This document shows positions 1 through 9,275 of a DNA stretch of 63,875 nucleotides, in pieces. The first letter of the stretch is position 1; every line of letters begins with the position of its first letter. This stretch comes from Bacteroidota bacterium. Its GTDB lineage: Bacteria; Bacteroidota; Bacteroidia; Flavobacteriales_F; PHOS-HE28. Where the stretch lies: positions 1 through 63,875 of the forward strand of contig JAKQEI010000160.1 in NCBI GenBank assembly GCA_029573495.1, read 5' to 3'. The notes below the pieces were generated by a model. It searched no databases and was not told the origin of the DNA. It worked only from the letters and a program-made list of their open reading frames with translations. The position numbers were made by a program, and so were the translations under genes.

Positions 1-77
1 TTCAACCGCTGGAGCACTTCCTGTTCATCGAACAGGCCCTTGGTAGCGCGTAACTTCATGCTGCCAAAGTGATCCAT
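1..77 (-). CDS. IS5-family transposase, N-terminal fragment (runs off window)
   Basis: On the minus strand, ATG at 77 (or the in-frame ATG at 59) opens a reading frame whose first residues include KLRATKGLFDEQEVLQRL. IS5-family DDE transposases with a DUF772-type N-terminus commonly begin with this K-R-A-T-K-G-L-F-D-E pattern, which is the basis for the call. The catalytic DDE domain lies outside the window. ATG 59 would give the start MKLRATKG, which resembles family starts better than the start at 77. Function inferred: transposition of the flanking element. Confidence 0.6.
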   Translation of the reverse strand, partial: MDHFGSMKLRATKGLFDEQEVLQRL

Positions 78-139
78 TGTGCTCCAGATCGTCAAGATCC
101 AATGTCGTCAACCTATCAACAGGTTATTCGAGGTGCCCA
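1..139 (-). mobile_element. Partial IS5-like insertion sequence, 5' end only
   Basis: The left edge of the window carries the start of an insertion sequence that runs off the window. The evidence is a transposase N-terminus on the minus strand and, at about 119-139, a candidate terminal inverted repeat reading GGGCACCTCGAATAACCTG on the minus strand, a style of end that I associate with IS5-type elements. The boundary at 139 is inferred. Only one end is visible, so neither the partner repeat nor the target duplication can be checked. Just outside, at about 142-154, lies the small palindrome AGTTCTTAGAACT. Confidence 0.55.
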
Positions 140-202
140 TAGTTCTTAGAACTACACCAGGCGTTCTGGGTACGACCATCCTATTGGACTACTCATGGGT
201 TC

Positions 203-463
203 GTGTTGATCGTGGCGACCAGGCCCATCCCTGAGCGGAGAGCAGCGATCCGGGCTGATAACAAGCACTCCTCTTCATCCATTGGCGGTATCGCGGAAGG
301 CGCTGGCTTCAACGCGGTGCTCCGCGCCGTGCAGGCCCAACCACGCAAGTTCAAGGTGTACGAGAAGGCTGGGACCTTGCGCATCAGCGTGCAGGACGTG
401 AAGAACGTGCACGCGGCGAAGGAGGCAATGGAGGGCGTACTGGGAGTACCAGAACGCGTTTGA
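203..463 (+). CDS. Hypothetical ORF, possibly a gene remnant next to the IS
   Basis: An 86-residue frame starts with GTG at 203 and ends at 461-463, 16 bases before the end of the oppositely oriented antiporter gene. The C-terminal part (FKVYEKAGTLRISVQDVKNV) looks protein-like, whereas the N-terminal part is rich in Arg and Ser and unconvincing. The frame stays open upstream to a TAG at 140-142, immediately outside the presumed IS boundary at 139, so this could be the 3' end of a gene cut by the insertion. I do not recognise a family. It may equally be non-coding. Confidence 0.25.
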   Translation: MLIVATRPIPERRAAIRADNKHSSSSIGGIAEGAGFNAVLRAVQAQPRKFKVYEKAGTLRISVQDVKNVHAAKEAMEGVLGVPERV

Positions 464-479
464 TCACGCGAAGCCGGAC

Positions 480-1712
480 TCACACCACCACCTTCTTCGC
501 CAGCCTCCCGATCGTGAGCCCCTGCACCAGAATGCTGAAGGCGACCACGATATAGGTGAGCGGCACCCAGAGCTCCTTGCCCATATCCGGTCGCAACGAT
601 AGCGCCAACGCGACGCTGATGCCACCGCGCAAGCCGCCCCAGGTGAGCAACGTGATGGTGCCGCGCGAGATGCGCTCCTTAAAACGGATGAGCTGGGCCG
701 GCACCCAGATGCTGATGTATCGAACGGTAAGGATGAAGACGATGGCCAGCGCACCAATGACGTAGTACTCCGGCCGCAGATCGATGATCAAAAGCTCGAG
801 ACCGATCAACACGAAGAGCATCGCGTTCAGTATCTCGTCCACCAGCTCCCAGAACTTGTCCACGTACTCGGCCGTGGTGTCGCTCATGGCGTACCGCTTC
901 CCCTGGTTGCCGATCAGGATGCCCGCCGCCACCATGGCGAGCGGACCGCTCACGTGCAGCGTATGTGCCAGCGAATATCCACCCATGACCACCGCCAGGC
1001 TCAACATCACCTCCACCTTGTAGTTGTCGATGCTGCGCATGAGGACGAAGCCGGCATATCCGAAGGCGAGTCCCAGAGCGATGCCGCCAAGCGCCTCGCG
1101 CACGAAGAGCAGACCGATGTCCGCCGGGCCGAACGATTCCGGGTCCACCGCCACCTGCAACACGGTGAGGAAGACCACGACGGCCACCCCATCATTGAAG
1201 AGCGATTCCCCGGCGATCTTCATCTCCAGGCTGCGCGGTACCCTGGCCTCCTTGAGGATGCCCAGCACGGCGATCGGATCGGTCGGCGAGATCAACGCAC
1301 CGAAGAGCAGACAGTGGATGAACGCGGCTTCGATACCGAACAACGGAAGCAGCAGAAAGAAGATCCCGCCGACGAGGAAGGTGGAAATGACAACGCTGAA
1401 CGTGCTGAACAGGATGACCGGCAACCGTTGCTCCTTGAGTTCATCGAGCTTGATGTGGATGGCACCGGCGAAGAGCATGAAGCTGAGCATGACCTCCAGC
1501 AACAATTCGCTGAAGTCGATCCCCTCCATGAGCGCTGTGAAGAAATGTGTCATGTGGGGGAAGAGACTTCCGACGACGACCAGCAGGATGGAGACCACCA
1601 GGGCGATGAACATCAGTCCGATGGCTGCCGGCAGTTTGATGTACCGGAAATTGACATAGGCGAACAGCGCCGATAGGACGATGAGGACCGAGAACGTGGT
1701 GTAGAGATCCAT
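480..1712 (-). CDS. Na+/H+ antiporter, CPA1 (NhaP) family
   Basis: This 410-residue integral membrane protein has about 12 hydrophobic segments spread over its length. It carries the CPA1 hallmarks: SPTDPIAVLGILKEARVP followed by GESLFNDGVAVVVF, where the Asn-Asp pair is the ion-binding motif of the family, and later TWGGLRGGISVALALSL, a conserved CPA1 segment. It probably exchanges cytoplasmic Na+ for H+, giving pH and sodium homeostasis in the inner membrane. The ATG at 1712 (MDLYTTFSVL) is preferred over an upstream in-frame GTG at 1727, because family members start just before the first membrane helix. It is transcribed away from the gene at 1824 and appears monocistronic. Confidence 0.9.
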   Translation of the reverse strand: MDLYTTFSVLIVLSALFAYVNFRYIKLPAAIGLMFIALVVSILLVVVGSLFPHMTHFFTALMEGIDFSELLLEVMLSFMLFAGAIHIKLDELKEQRLPVILFSTFSVVISTFLVGGIFFLLLPLFGIEAAFIHCLLFGALISPTDPIAVLGILKEARVPRSLEMKIAGESLFNDGVAVVVFLTVLQVAVDPESFGPADIGLLFVREALGGIALGLAFGYAGFVLMRSIDNYKVEVMLSLAVVMGGYSLAHTLHVSGPLAMVAAGILIGNQGKRYAMSDTTAEYVDKFWELVDEILNAMLFVLIGLELLIIDLRPEYYVIGALAIVFILTVRYISIWVPAQLIRFKERISRGTITLLTWGGLRGGISVALALSLRPDMGKELWVPLTYIVVAFSILVQGLTIGRLAKKVVV

Positions 1713-1823
1713 GCGCCGAACATACACCGCAGGGGGCTCCCATGGATCATGCTACCCTGACCTTTCCCATACGCACCCGGTCCGGTCACCTGCATACCTT
1801 CGTGATCGATCGAACCTGATCCG

Positions 1824-2330
1824 ATGATCGAACTCCTCCGTCAGTACTATCTCGACGAAAAGGGCATTTCCGGGCCAGCCTTCACGGCTGCGATCCTATC
1901 GCTCCTGCTCGCGGTCCTGCTCCTGCTCCGGCACTCGGCCCATCCGGTGGCAAAGGGCATGGGTACTGGCTTGATCGGCGTTGGCGTACTGCTCTTCGTC
2001 ATCGCCTTCACCGCACGCACCTTCAACCAGCGGAAACTGGACGAGCTGGGATCGCGCACTTCCGTCCCGGAGCTGGAGCTCCAGCAGAGCGAAGTGACCC
2101 GGATGGAGAAGGTGATGAACGTGACCTTCCGCTATGCCTTCGTCAGCTTCGCCGCGATCATGCTGGCCGCGATGGTGTGGATCCTGCTGACGAATAGTGC
2201 CTACTGGCGGGGGATAGCGATCGCCGTGATGATCCTGGCGGCACTGGCCACCATAGGCGACAGCTTCAATGCGTACCGCAATGCGCGGTACCTGGATGCG
2301 GTGCGGGCGTTCACCCCACCGGAACCATGA
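1824..2330 (+). CDS. Hypothetical four-helix membrane protein
   Basis: The protein has 168 residues with hydrophobic helices at about 20-37, 48-66, 105-125 and 131-148, and a charged loop (about 68-98) between the two helix pairs. No family is recognised. It is translationally coupled to the next gene through an ATGA overlap at 2327-2330. The sequence TACCTTCG at 1795-1802, 21 bases before the ATG, resembles the Bacteroidota -7 element with one mismatch. The role is unknown; coupling suggests co-expression with the DUF1801-like protein. Confidence 0.75.
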   Translation: MIELLRQYYLDEKGISGPAFTAAILSLLLAVLLLLRHSAHPVAKGMGTGLIGVGVLLFVIAFTARTFNQRKLDELGSRTSVPELELQQSEVTRMEKVMNVTFRYAFVSFAAIMLAAMVWILLTNSAYWRGIAIAVMILAALATIGDSFNAYRNARYLDAVRAFTPPEP

Positions 2331-2758
2331 GCGTGCGGCCGGTGCATCCCGACTTCCTCCGCCATTTGGAACGGAAGGACCAGGGCTTGATAGACCTGTA
2401 CCTTGACCTGCGCGCCTTCATCCTGGAGCTGCATCCGGCGGCCAATGAGCTCCTCTACCACACACATGCGCTCACGTCGGTCTATGGTCATTCCGACCGT
2501 CTCGCTGACGCCTACGTCCACATCCCCATCTATTCCACGCACCTCAACCTGGGCTTCAACAAGGGTAATTTGTTGAAGGATCCCCACGAGCTCCTGCAAG
2601 GCAGTGGAAACCTGATCCGGCACATCCCGGTCAAAAAGCCGGCCGACTACCGGAACGCCAAGGTGAAAGCGCTGGTGAAGGAGGCCATGGCGTTCGCACG
2701 CGATGATATGGACAAGCCTTCATCGCTAAATGGAGCGACGATCTCGAAGATCAAGTGA
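2327..2758 (+). CDS. DUF1801-like (YdhG-type) protein
   Basis: This is a 143-residue soluble protein. The segments VHIPIYSTHLNLGFNKG, LLQGSGNLIRHIPV and the N-terminal helix ELHPAANELLYHTH match what I know of the DUF1801 superfamily, whose biochemical function is unknown. The ATG overlaps the stop of the preceding membrane-protein gene (ATGA), so translation is coupled. It converges on the OprM-like gene, and the two stop codons are only 2 bases apart, leaving no room for a terminator. Confidence 0.8.
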   Translation: MSVRPVHPDFLRHLERKDQGLIDLYLDLRAFILELHPAANELLYHTHALTSVYGHSDRLADAYVHIPIYSTHLNLGFNKGNLLKDPHELLQGSGNLIRHIPVKKPADYRNAKVKALVKEAMAFARDDMDKPSSLNGATISKIK

Positions 2759-2760
2759 TC

Positions 2761-4197
2761 CTACCGCCACCCCCCACCCAGCGCCTGGTACATGCCCACC
2801 ATCGCATTGAGTTGTGCCTTTCGCGTTTCCACCAGCTCGAAGCGTGATTCCAGTGCATCGCGCTGGGTCAGCAGCACCTCCATGTAGTCCGCGCGCGCGC
2901 TACGGAAGAGGTTGGTCGAGATGGTGATCGAGCTGGTCAGCGCATCCACCTGCTGACGACGCAGATCGTAGCTGTTGCGCAGGTTCTCGATGTTGTTGAG
3001 CTGGTTCACGACGTCGATATAGGCTCCGATCACCGTACGCTCATAGTCATACACGGCCTGCACCTGGCGCGCGCTCGCACTGTTGTATGCGGCACGGATG
3101 GCGTTCCGGTTGATCAAGGGCGCCACCAGGTCGCCGACCACATGATAGGTCAACGACGCGGGGCTCTCGAGCAGATAAGCGGGATCGAATGCGTTGAAGC
3201 CGATACCGGCACGCAGACCGATCGACGGCAGGAAGCGGGCTCGCGCGGAACGCACGTCAAGCTTGGAGGCCTCCAGCTCCAGTTCCGCCTGACGGATGTC
3301 CGGACGGTTGGCGAGCAGCTGCACCGGCACCCCGATCGGCAGGCTGTCCGGAGCAAGTGCACTGAAGGAGGTGGCATTGCGCCGCACCGGCTGCGGATAC
3401 CGACCGACCAGGTAATTGATACGGTTCTCCGTCTCGACGATCATCTGCTGGATGTCGTACTGCTTGCTGCGGTTCTTCAACACCTCGGCTTCGAACCGGC
3501 GCACGGCCAGCTCCGTGACCTTGGCGGCCTGCTTCTCGAGACGCACGATCCCCAGTGCATCCTGCTGGATCGCGATGTTCTCCTGCAGGATCCGCAGCTG
3601 ATTGTCCAGCGCCATCAGCTCGTAGTACGAAGTGGCGATCTCGGCCACCAGATGCGTCACCATGAAGTTCCGGCCTTCCACGGTCCCCAGGTAGCGCATC
3701 ATCGCGGCTTTCTTCGCGTTCCGCAGCTTCTTCCAGATGTCGATCTCCCAGGTGAGCCCCGCTCCGAACGCGTAGTTGGGCAGTGGTTCGGGGAAGGCCT
3801 CCTCTTCCCGGATCGGCAGCTGGCTTTCCACCGCACCGTTGCGGGTGAACTCACCCACCTTTTCGACATCCGCACCCGCGCTCACGTCGAGGAAAGGCAG
3901 GTACTCCCCCTTCCGCGCGCGTACTTCGTTCTTCGCGATGGCCACTTCCTGCAGGAGGATGTTCAGCTCCTGGTTGTTCAACAGTGCGGTGTCGATCAAC
4001 GCCCGCAGGTCCGGGTCCGTGTACATGTCCCGCCACGGAATGATCGCGGCATCCGTGGTGTCCATGGAGGAACCATAGGTCGCCGGTGGATCCGTCCGCG
4101 CCTCGCGCAGCTTCAACGCAGGAACACAGCCGGACAACGAGATGGCCAGGGTGACCACCAACGAAAGGTGCGTGGTCGATCTGTTCGTACTTCCCAT
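2761..4197 (-). CDS. RND efflux outer-membrane channel lipoprotein (OprM/NodT, TolC superfamily)
   Basis: The 478-residue protein begins with a lipoprotein signal ending in the lipobox L-S-G-C (Cys24), then carries two OEP/TolC repeats (roughly residues 60-260 and 280-470) rich in long heptad-like helices. It forms the outer-membrane duct of a tripartite efflux pump. It is the last gene of a three-gene operon: its ATG lies 2 bases after the stop codon of the RND pump gene. The gene order adaptor-pump-channel is that of AcrAB-OprM/AdeABC systems. The substrate cannot be read from sequence. Confidence 0.93.
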   Translation of the reverse strand: MGSTNRSTTHLSLVVTLAISLSGCVPALKLREARTDPPATYGSSMDTTDAAIIPWRDMYTDPDLRALIDTALLNNQELNILLQEVAIAKNEVRARKGEYLPFLDVSAGADVEKVGEFTRNGAVESQLPIREEEAFPEPLPNYAFGAGLTWEIDIWKKLRNAKKAAMMRYLGTVEGRNFMVTHLVAEIATSYYELMALDNQLRILQENIAIQQDALGIVRLEKQAAKVTELAVRRFEAEVLKNRSKQYDIQQMIVETENRINYLVGRYPQPVRRNATSFSALAPDSLPIGVPVQLLANRPDIRQAELELEASKLDVRSARARFLPSIGLRAGIGFNAFDPAYLLESPASLTYHVVGDLVAPLINRNAIRAAYNSASARQVQAVYDYERTVIGAYIDVVNQLNNIENLRNSYDLRRQQVDALTSSITISTNLFRSARADYMEVLLTQRDALESRFELVETRKAQLNAMVGMYQALGGGWR

Positions 4198-4199
4198 GA

Positions 4200-7100
4200 T
4201 CAGTCCTTCTTGCGTTTCAACAGGTCCTTCAGTCGTTCGTTCAGCCTGGCGATCGTTTCGCGCGCGGTGCTTCCCTCCTCCTCCTTCCGGAAGAACTCCT
4301 CGGATACGGGCTCATCATGCTCGTCCTTGATCAGCGAACGACCCTTGATGAGGTTGGCGAACACATAGTACAGTCCGGGGATCACCAGCACACCGATGAT
4401 GGTCCCGATGAGCATGCCACCCATGGCCGAGGAACCGATGGTGCGGTTGCCGATGGCCCCGGCACCGCTGGCGATCACCAAGGGGATCAGGCCCGCCACG
4501 AAGGCGAAGGAGGTCATCAGGATCGGTCGGAAGCGGGCCTTCGCCCCTTCGATCGCCGCCTCGAACACCGTGGCGCCCGCACGCTGCCTTTGGACCGCGA
4601 ACTCCACGATGAGCACCGCGTTCTTACCCAGCAGACCGATCAACATGATCAGCCCGATCTGCGCGTACACATCGTTCGCCAGGCCCATCGCCTTCAGCAT
4701 GAGGAAGGAGCCGAAGACACCGATCGGCAACGAGAGGATGACCACCAAGGGCAGCACGAAGCTCTCGTACTGCGCCGCGAGCACCAGGTACACGAAGATC
4801 AGGACGACCGCGAAGATGTAGATGGCCTCGTTGCCGCGTCGCGCCTCGTCATAGGACAGCCCTTCCCACTCCACGTCGTAGCCACGCGGCAGGGTCTGCT
4901 TCGCCACCTCCTGGATGGCCTTGATGGCGTCACCGCTCGTGTAGCCTGCAGCTGGCAGACCCCTTATGGCAGCGCTGTTGTACATGTTGTAGCGCGTGAT
5001 CTCGTTCGGCCCCAGCCGCTTCTCGAAGCGCATGAAGGAGCTGTATGGCACCATCTCCCCTTCCTCGTTCTTCACGAAGAGGCTCGTGAGATCGGAAGGG
5101 AACCGCCGGTACTCCGGGGCGGCCTGCGCATAGACCTTGAAGAAGCGGCCGAAGCGGATGAAGCCCTGTTCGTAGGTGCTGCCGATGAGGATGTTCAGGT
5201 TCTCCATCGCCTTGCCGATGGACACCCCCTTCTGCATGGCCACCTGATTGTCGATGATGATCTCGTACTGTGGGTAGTTCGCGGCGTAGAAGGTGAACAG
5301 CCCGGTCAGCTCCATCCGCTTGTCCAACGCTTCGATGAACTCCTTGTTGATGCGGTCGAATTCATGGTAGTCCGTGCCGTTGGTCTTGTCGATCATGCGC
5401 AGGGAGAAGCCACCGGACGAACCGAAGCCCGGCACGGCGGGTGGTTCGAAGTATTCGATGATGGCACCGAGGTCCTTGGTCTTCTCCTCCAATTCCTCCA
5501 TCACCTCGTTCACGTCCTTGTCACGATCATGCCAGGGCTTCAGGTCGATGAGGCAGGTGCCCGCGTTCGATCCACGGCCTTCTGTCATGATCTCGTAACC
5601 GGCCAGGGAGGATACCGACTCCACCTCAGGTATCTCCTCGCAGATCCGTTGCAGGTCACGTGCCACCTGGTTCGTGGTCTCCAGGGTGGAGCCCGGTGGC
5701 GTCTGGATGATCGCATAGATCGTGCCCTGGTCCTCGCTGGGGATGAAGCCCGCTGGCAGTACACGGTCCGTGAGGTAGATGCCCGCGCAGAATGCGCCAA
5801 GCACGGTGAAGGTGAGCACGCGCCGCGCCACGGTGCGGTTCAGGATGGCGATGTAGCGGCCTGTCAGCTTCTCGAAGCCGCGGTTGAACGCGTCGATGAA
5901 GCGGTCCATCAGCGACTTCTTCCGGTGGCCGTGTGCTTGCGGCTTCAGGATCATGGCGCAGAGCACCGGCGTCAGGGTGAGCGCCACCACAGCGGAGAGG
6001 ATGATGGAGCCCGCCATGGTGATGGAGAACTGGCGGTAGAACACGCCCACCGGACCGGTCATGAAGGAGATCGGCACGAAGACGGAAACCATCACCAGCG
6101 TGATCGCGATGATGGCGCCGCCGATCTCGCCCATCACCACCTTGACCGCCGCGTAAGGCGTCAGATCGGGTTGGTCGTGCATCTTGGCGTGCACGGCCTC
6201 CACCACCACGATCGCATCATCCACCACGATACCGATGGCCAGTACCAGGGCGAAGAGCGTTATGAGGTTGATGGAAAGTCCGAACAGCTGCATGATGAAG
6301 AAGGCGCCGATCAACGACACCGGTACGGCGATGATCGGGATCAGGGTGGAGCGCCAGTCACCGAGGAAGAGGAAGACCACCAGCGCCACCAGGATGAAGG
6401 CATCGCGCAGGGTGTGCAGCACCTGTTCGATGGAGGCGTCCAGGAAGGTGCTCACATCGTAGCTCACCTTGTAGTCCACGCCCGGCGGCATGAACTCCTG
6501 CAGCTCGTGCAGCTTGTCCTTCACACTGGCGATCACCTCGCTCGCATTGCTGCCGAGCGTCTGCTTCAGCACGATGGAGGCGGATGGCTTGCCATCCAGG
6601 TTGGAGTAGATGTCGAAGAACTCGCTCCCGAGCTCCACGTCGGCCACATCGCGGAGCTTGATCAGCTCGCCCTCCTCGTTGGCGCGGATGATGATGTTCT
6701 CGTACTGCTCCGGTTCATTGAACTGGCCCTGATAGACCAGCACGTACTCCAGCGACTGGGCGTTGATGCCGGAGCTCTGACCCAGACGTCCCGGACGTGC
6801 GATAAGGCTCTGCTCCTCCATCGCCTTCATCACCTCCTCGGCGCTGATGCGATAGGCGCGCATGCGGTCCGGCTTCATCCAGATGCGCATCGCGTACTTG
6901 CGACTTCCGAGGATCTGCGCCTGCGCCACACCCGGGATCCGCTGGATCTCCGGGATCAGCTGCGTGAAGGCGTAGTTGTACAGGAAGAGCTCGTCCGCGT
7001 CCTCTGCGTTGCCGTAGAGGTTCACGTACATGAGCATGCTGGGCTGCACCGGGGTGATGATCACGCCCTCACGCTGCACCAGGAGGGGCAGGTTGGGCAT

Positions 7101-7442
7101 CACCTGGTCCACACGGGTCTTCACCCGTACCACCGCCTCGTTGGGGTCGGTGCCCGGATCGAAGATCACGCGGATGGTGCCTTCGCCCGCGCTGGTGGCG
7201 TCACTGGCGATGTAACGCATGCCCTGCACCCCGTTGATCGCCGTTTCGAGCTGGATGATGGTGCTGCGGGTGAGCACGTCGGCGCTGCTCCCCGGATAAG
7301 CGATGAAGATGTTCACCGTGGTGGGCGCGATCTCCGGGAACTGCGCGGTCGGCAATTGACGGATCGCGAGCAGGCCCGTGAACACGATGAGCACGGAGAT
7401 GACGATGGCCAGTACCGGCCGATGGATGAAGTTCCTGAACAT
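4200..7442 (-). CDS. RND efflux pump permease (HAE1/AcrB family)
   Basis: At 1,080 residues the protein is typical in length for AcrB-type pumps (about 1,030-1,060) with a charged cytoplasmic tail of about 40 residues. It shows 12 membrane helices with two large periplasmic loops. The proton-relay Asp pair in TM4 is present in AIGIVVDDAIVVVEA (about residue 410), and the TM10 lysine in GLLGKNAVLIVEFA. It exports hydrophobic or amphiphilic compounds by proton antiport across the inner membrane. The adaptor gene lies 20 bases upstream and the channel gene 2 bases downstream. No regulator gene is linked. Confidence 0.96.
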   Translation of the reverse strand: MFRNFIHRPVLAIVISVLIVFTGLLAIRQLPTAQFPEIAPTTVNIFIAYPGSSADVLTRSTIIQLETAINGVQGMRYIASDATSAGEGTIRVIFDPGTDPNEAVVRVKTRVDQVMPNLPLLVQREGVIITPVQPSMLMYVNLYGNAEDADELFLYNYAFTQLIPEIQRIPGVAQAQILGSRKYAMRIWMKPDRMRAYRISAEEVMKAMEEQSLIARPGRLGQSSGINAQSLEYVLVYQGQFNEPEQYENIIIRANEEGELIKLRDVADVELGSEFFDIYSNLDGKPSASIVLKQTLGSNASEVIASVKDKLHELQEFMPPGVDYKVSYDVSTFLDASIEQVLHTLRDAFILVALVVFLFLGDWRSTLIPIIAVPVSLIGAFFIMQLFGLSINLITLFALVLAIGIVVDDAIVVVEAVHAKMHDQPDLTPYAAVKVVMGEIGGAIIAITLVMVSVFVPISFMTGPVGVFYRQFSITMAGSIILSAVVALTLTPVLCAMILKPQAHGHRKKSLMDRFIDAFNRGFEKLTGRYIAILNRTVARRVLTFTVLGAFCAGIYLTDRVLPAGFIPSEDQGTIYAIIQTPPGSTLETTNQVARDLQRICEEIPEVESVSSLAGYEIMTEGRGSNAGTCLIDLKPWHDRDKDVNEVMEELEEKTKDLGAIIEYFEPPAVPGFGSSGGFSLRMIDKTNGTDYHEFDRINKEFIEALDKRMELTGLFTFYAANYPQYEIIIDNQVAMQKGVSIGKAMENLNILIGSTYEQGFIRFGRFFKVYAQAAPEYRRFPSDLTSLFVKNEEGEMVPYSSFMRFEKRLGPNEITRYNMYNSAAIRGLPAAGYTSGDAIKAIQEVAKQTLPRGYDVEWEGLSYDEARRGNEAIYIFAVVLIFVYLVLAAQYESFVLPLVVILSLPIGVFGSFLMLKAMGLANDVYAQIGLIMLIGLLGKNAVLIVEFAVQRQRAGATVFEAAIEGAKARFRPILMTSFAFVAGLIPLVIASGAGAIGNRTIGSSAMGGMLIGTIIGVLVIPGLYYVFANLIKGRSLIKDEHDEPVSEEFFRKEEEGSTARETIARLNERLKDLLKRKKD

Positions 7443-7462
7443 GGCTCAGTCGTTGGTCAGGA

Positions 7463-8581
7463 TCACTCGGCGTAGAGCTCCAGATGGCTCACCACCGAAT
7501 CCGGTTCCACGAAATGGAAGTCGACATGTTCGCCTTCCTTCACCTTGCGCAGACCTTCGAGCAGGAAGCGGTCCTCCTGCTTCAATCCACCCTCGACCAC
7601 GAAGAGGTGCTGCAGCTCGGGTCCCAGCTCGACGCGGTTGGTGTGCAACACACTGTCCTTGTCCACCACGAACACATAGCGGTGGTCGAGCACCTCGAAG
7701 GTGGCCTTCTGCGGGATCAACAACACATCCTTCAACCGGGTCCCGATCACGATGTTGCCGGTCTGGCCATGGCGCAGCAGCCTGTTCGGGTTCGGGAAGG
7801 TGGCCCGGAAAGCGATGTTGCCCGTGGTGTTATCGAAGTCCGACTCGATGGCCGTGATCTCCCCTTCCTGATCGAAGAGTTCGCTGTCCGCCATGAGCAG
7901 CTGCACCTTGGTCCCCTGCCCTGCCTTCTGGTTCCGGGCGTAGGCCAGGTACTCCGCTTCCGGCATATTGAAGTAGACCCACATGCTGCTGTTGTCCGAC
8001 AGCTCCGTCAGCAGCTCTCCTTCATCCAACAAACTTCCCTTCCGCACGTGGAAGCGGCCCACGATGCCATCGAACGGCGCACGGATCTCCGTGAACCCGA
8101 GGTGTGCCTGGGCCACCCCCAGCTCGGCCTTCGCCTTGTCATACCGCGCCTTGGCCATGGCTAGCTCGTTGGGCGAAACGATGTTGCTGTCCGCGAGCTG
8201 CTTCGTGTTGCGGTATTCGATCTCCGCGAACTCCGCCTCGGCCTGTGCCCGCTGCACCTCCGCTTGATAGAGGATCGGTTTGATGCGGAAGAGCAACTGC
8301 CCCTCACGCACCTGCTGTCCCTCATCCACAAGCATCTCCTGGAGGTACCCTTTCTCCAAGGCCCGCAGCTCGATGTGCTGGATCGAGTGGATCTGGCACA
8401 CGTAATCCCGTTGCACGAGCGTATCGGTGACGAACGCGGAGGTGGCTCGATAGCGTCCCTGTGCATGGCCTTCGTGCTCCTCGTGATGGCCACCACAAGC
8501 GGTCAGGAGCAACAGGACGGGAATGTTCCAAAGGAGGCAGGAAGCTCGCTTCGAACGGGCGCAGGACAGGCGACTGCGCAT
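7463..8581 (-). CDS. RND efflux periplasmic adaptor lipoprotein (HlyD/AcrA family)
   Basis: The protein has 372 residues from ATG 8581 (an in-frame ATG at 8605 would add 8 residues). A lipobox L-L-T-A-C places the lipidated Cys at residue 29, followed by a His-rich linker (HHEEHEGH) that could bind metal. Next come a barrel-sandwich hybrid domain split by a coiled-coil hairpin (about 75-190, with the lipoyl half-motif IRAPFDGIVGRFHVRKG), a beta-barrel domain and a membrane-proximal domain. It bridges the inner-membrane RND pump and the outer-membrane channel encoded downstream. It is the first gene of the operon. Confidence 0.93.
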   Translation of the reverse strand: MRSRLSCARSKRASCLLWNIPVLLLLTACGGHHEEHEGHAQGRYRATSAFVTDTLVQRDYVCQIHSIQHIELRALEKGYLQEMLVDEGQQVREGQLLFRIKPILYQAEVQRAQAEAEFAEIEYRNTKQLADSNIVSPNELAMAKARYDKAKAELGVAQAHLGFTEIRAPFDGIVGRFHVRKGSLLDEGELLTELSDNSSMWVYFNMPEAEYLAYARNQKAGQGTKVQLLMADSELFDQEGEITAIESDFDNTTGNIAFRATFPNPNRLLRHGQTGNIVIGTRLKDVLLIPQKATFEVLDHRYVFVVDKDSVLHTNRVELGPELQHLFVVEGGLKQEDRFLLEGLRKVKEGEHVDFHFVEPDSVVSHLELYAE

Positions 8582-8753
8582 GGATGATCCAACAGATCGG
8601 GACATACCGGGAAGAATTCAGAAGTTGTGAACGACGACGTTCAGGAATACGATCACCGAGCGGTGACGAAGAAGATGCAGTGCTGACAAGCACGCGACCT
8701 GGCATCACGCGCATTGCGTGCCCGGTCTCCGACCTAACGTCGGACCAGCTCGC

Positions 8754-9059
8754 TCAAGGTGCTGCGGGATACAGCCCCGTCGTGACCAACAAGGGGGAGC
8801 TTGACGTCTCCACCCTGACCACGTTCCGTTCGGGAAGCTCCACCGTGTCCGGCACACGGACCGCGAAATGGGTGATCGCGTGGAATGGTTCAAGCCCGAC
8901 CTCCGGACCGGCCTTGTCCTCCGCTTCCTGGAGCCCCATGCCGGGAACATCCGTCAGCGGGTCGATCCCACGCGCACGGGCAGCCAGTGGCGCACAGAAC
9001 TGCAGACCGAGCAGCAACGTGAGGATAAGGAGGGATCGACGTGAGCGGAGGGCTTCCAT
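8754..9059 (-). CDS. Small exported hypothetical protein
   Basis: This 101-residue frame starts with a clear Sec signal peptide (basic N-terminus MEALRSRRS, hydrophobic core LLILTLLLGLQF, cleavage near A-A-R-A-R), followed by about 70 residues without recognised motifs. Upstream, TACTTTCG on the minus strand at 9083-9076 resembles the Bacteroidota -7 element, 17 bases before the ATG. The neighbours are the efflux operon downstream and the first CotH gene in the divergent direction. The signal peptide supports a real gene; the function is unknown. Confidence 0.6.
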   Translation of the reverse strand: MEALRSRRSLLILTLLLGLQFCAPLAARARGIDPLTDVPGMGLQEAEDKAGPEVGLEPFHAITHFAVRVPDTVELPERNVVRVETSSSPLLVTTGLYPAAP

Positions 9060-9110
9060 CGGTTGTTTGCGGGGGCGAAAGTAGGGCGGTATGGAACGAA
9101 CGGCCCGGCC

Positions 9111-9129
9111 TTAACAGGTTTTTCACAGG
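9111..9129. promoter_or_regulatory. Direct repeat with 11-bp period (possible response-regulator box)
   Basis: Between the divergent small exported gene and the CotH gene, TTAACAGG (9111-9118) is repeated as TTCACAGG (9122-9129), exactly 11 bases apart. Helical-turn-spaced TTAAC-like repeats are typical of OmpR/PhoB-class binding sites. Similar pairs occur before the TonB receptor and its lipoprotein. This is a weak pattern call with no experimental basis. Confidence 0.25.
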
Positions 9130-9275
9130 TCCGCAGCGGTCGCAGTCATCACCTGCTGCATGGTCCATCCCTCCCAGACCGACCGAGCGGTCGATCCCGT
9201 TGAAGGGGCGACAGGTTGATCGGACCCTCTTGACGCAACGGTTCCGTAACACGAATTTCGCGATCCGTTCATGCC

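Noticed and set aside
4317..7475. 1,052-residue frame on the plus strand opposite the RND pump gene
   Set aside because: It is exactly antisense to a clear AcrB-type gene and has the His/Asp/Arg/Glu-rich composition produced by reading GC-rich genes backwards; no domains.
8461..9084. 207-residue plus-strand frame between the efflux operon and the CotH genes
   Set aside because: Ser/Arg-rich without domains, and overlaps the signal-peptide-bearing minus-strand gene at 8754-9059.
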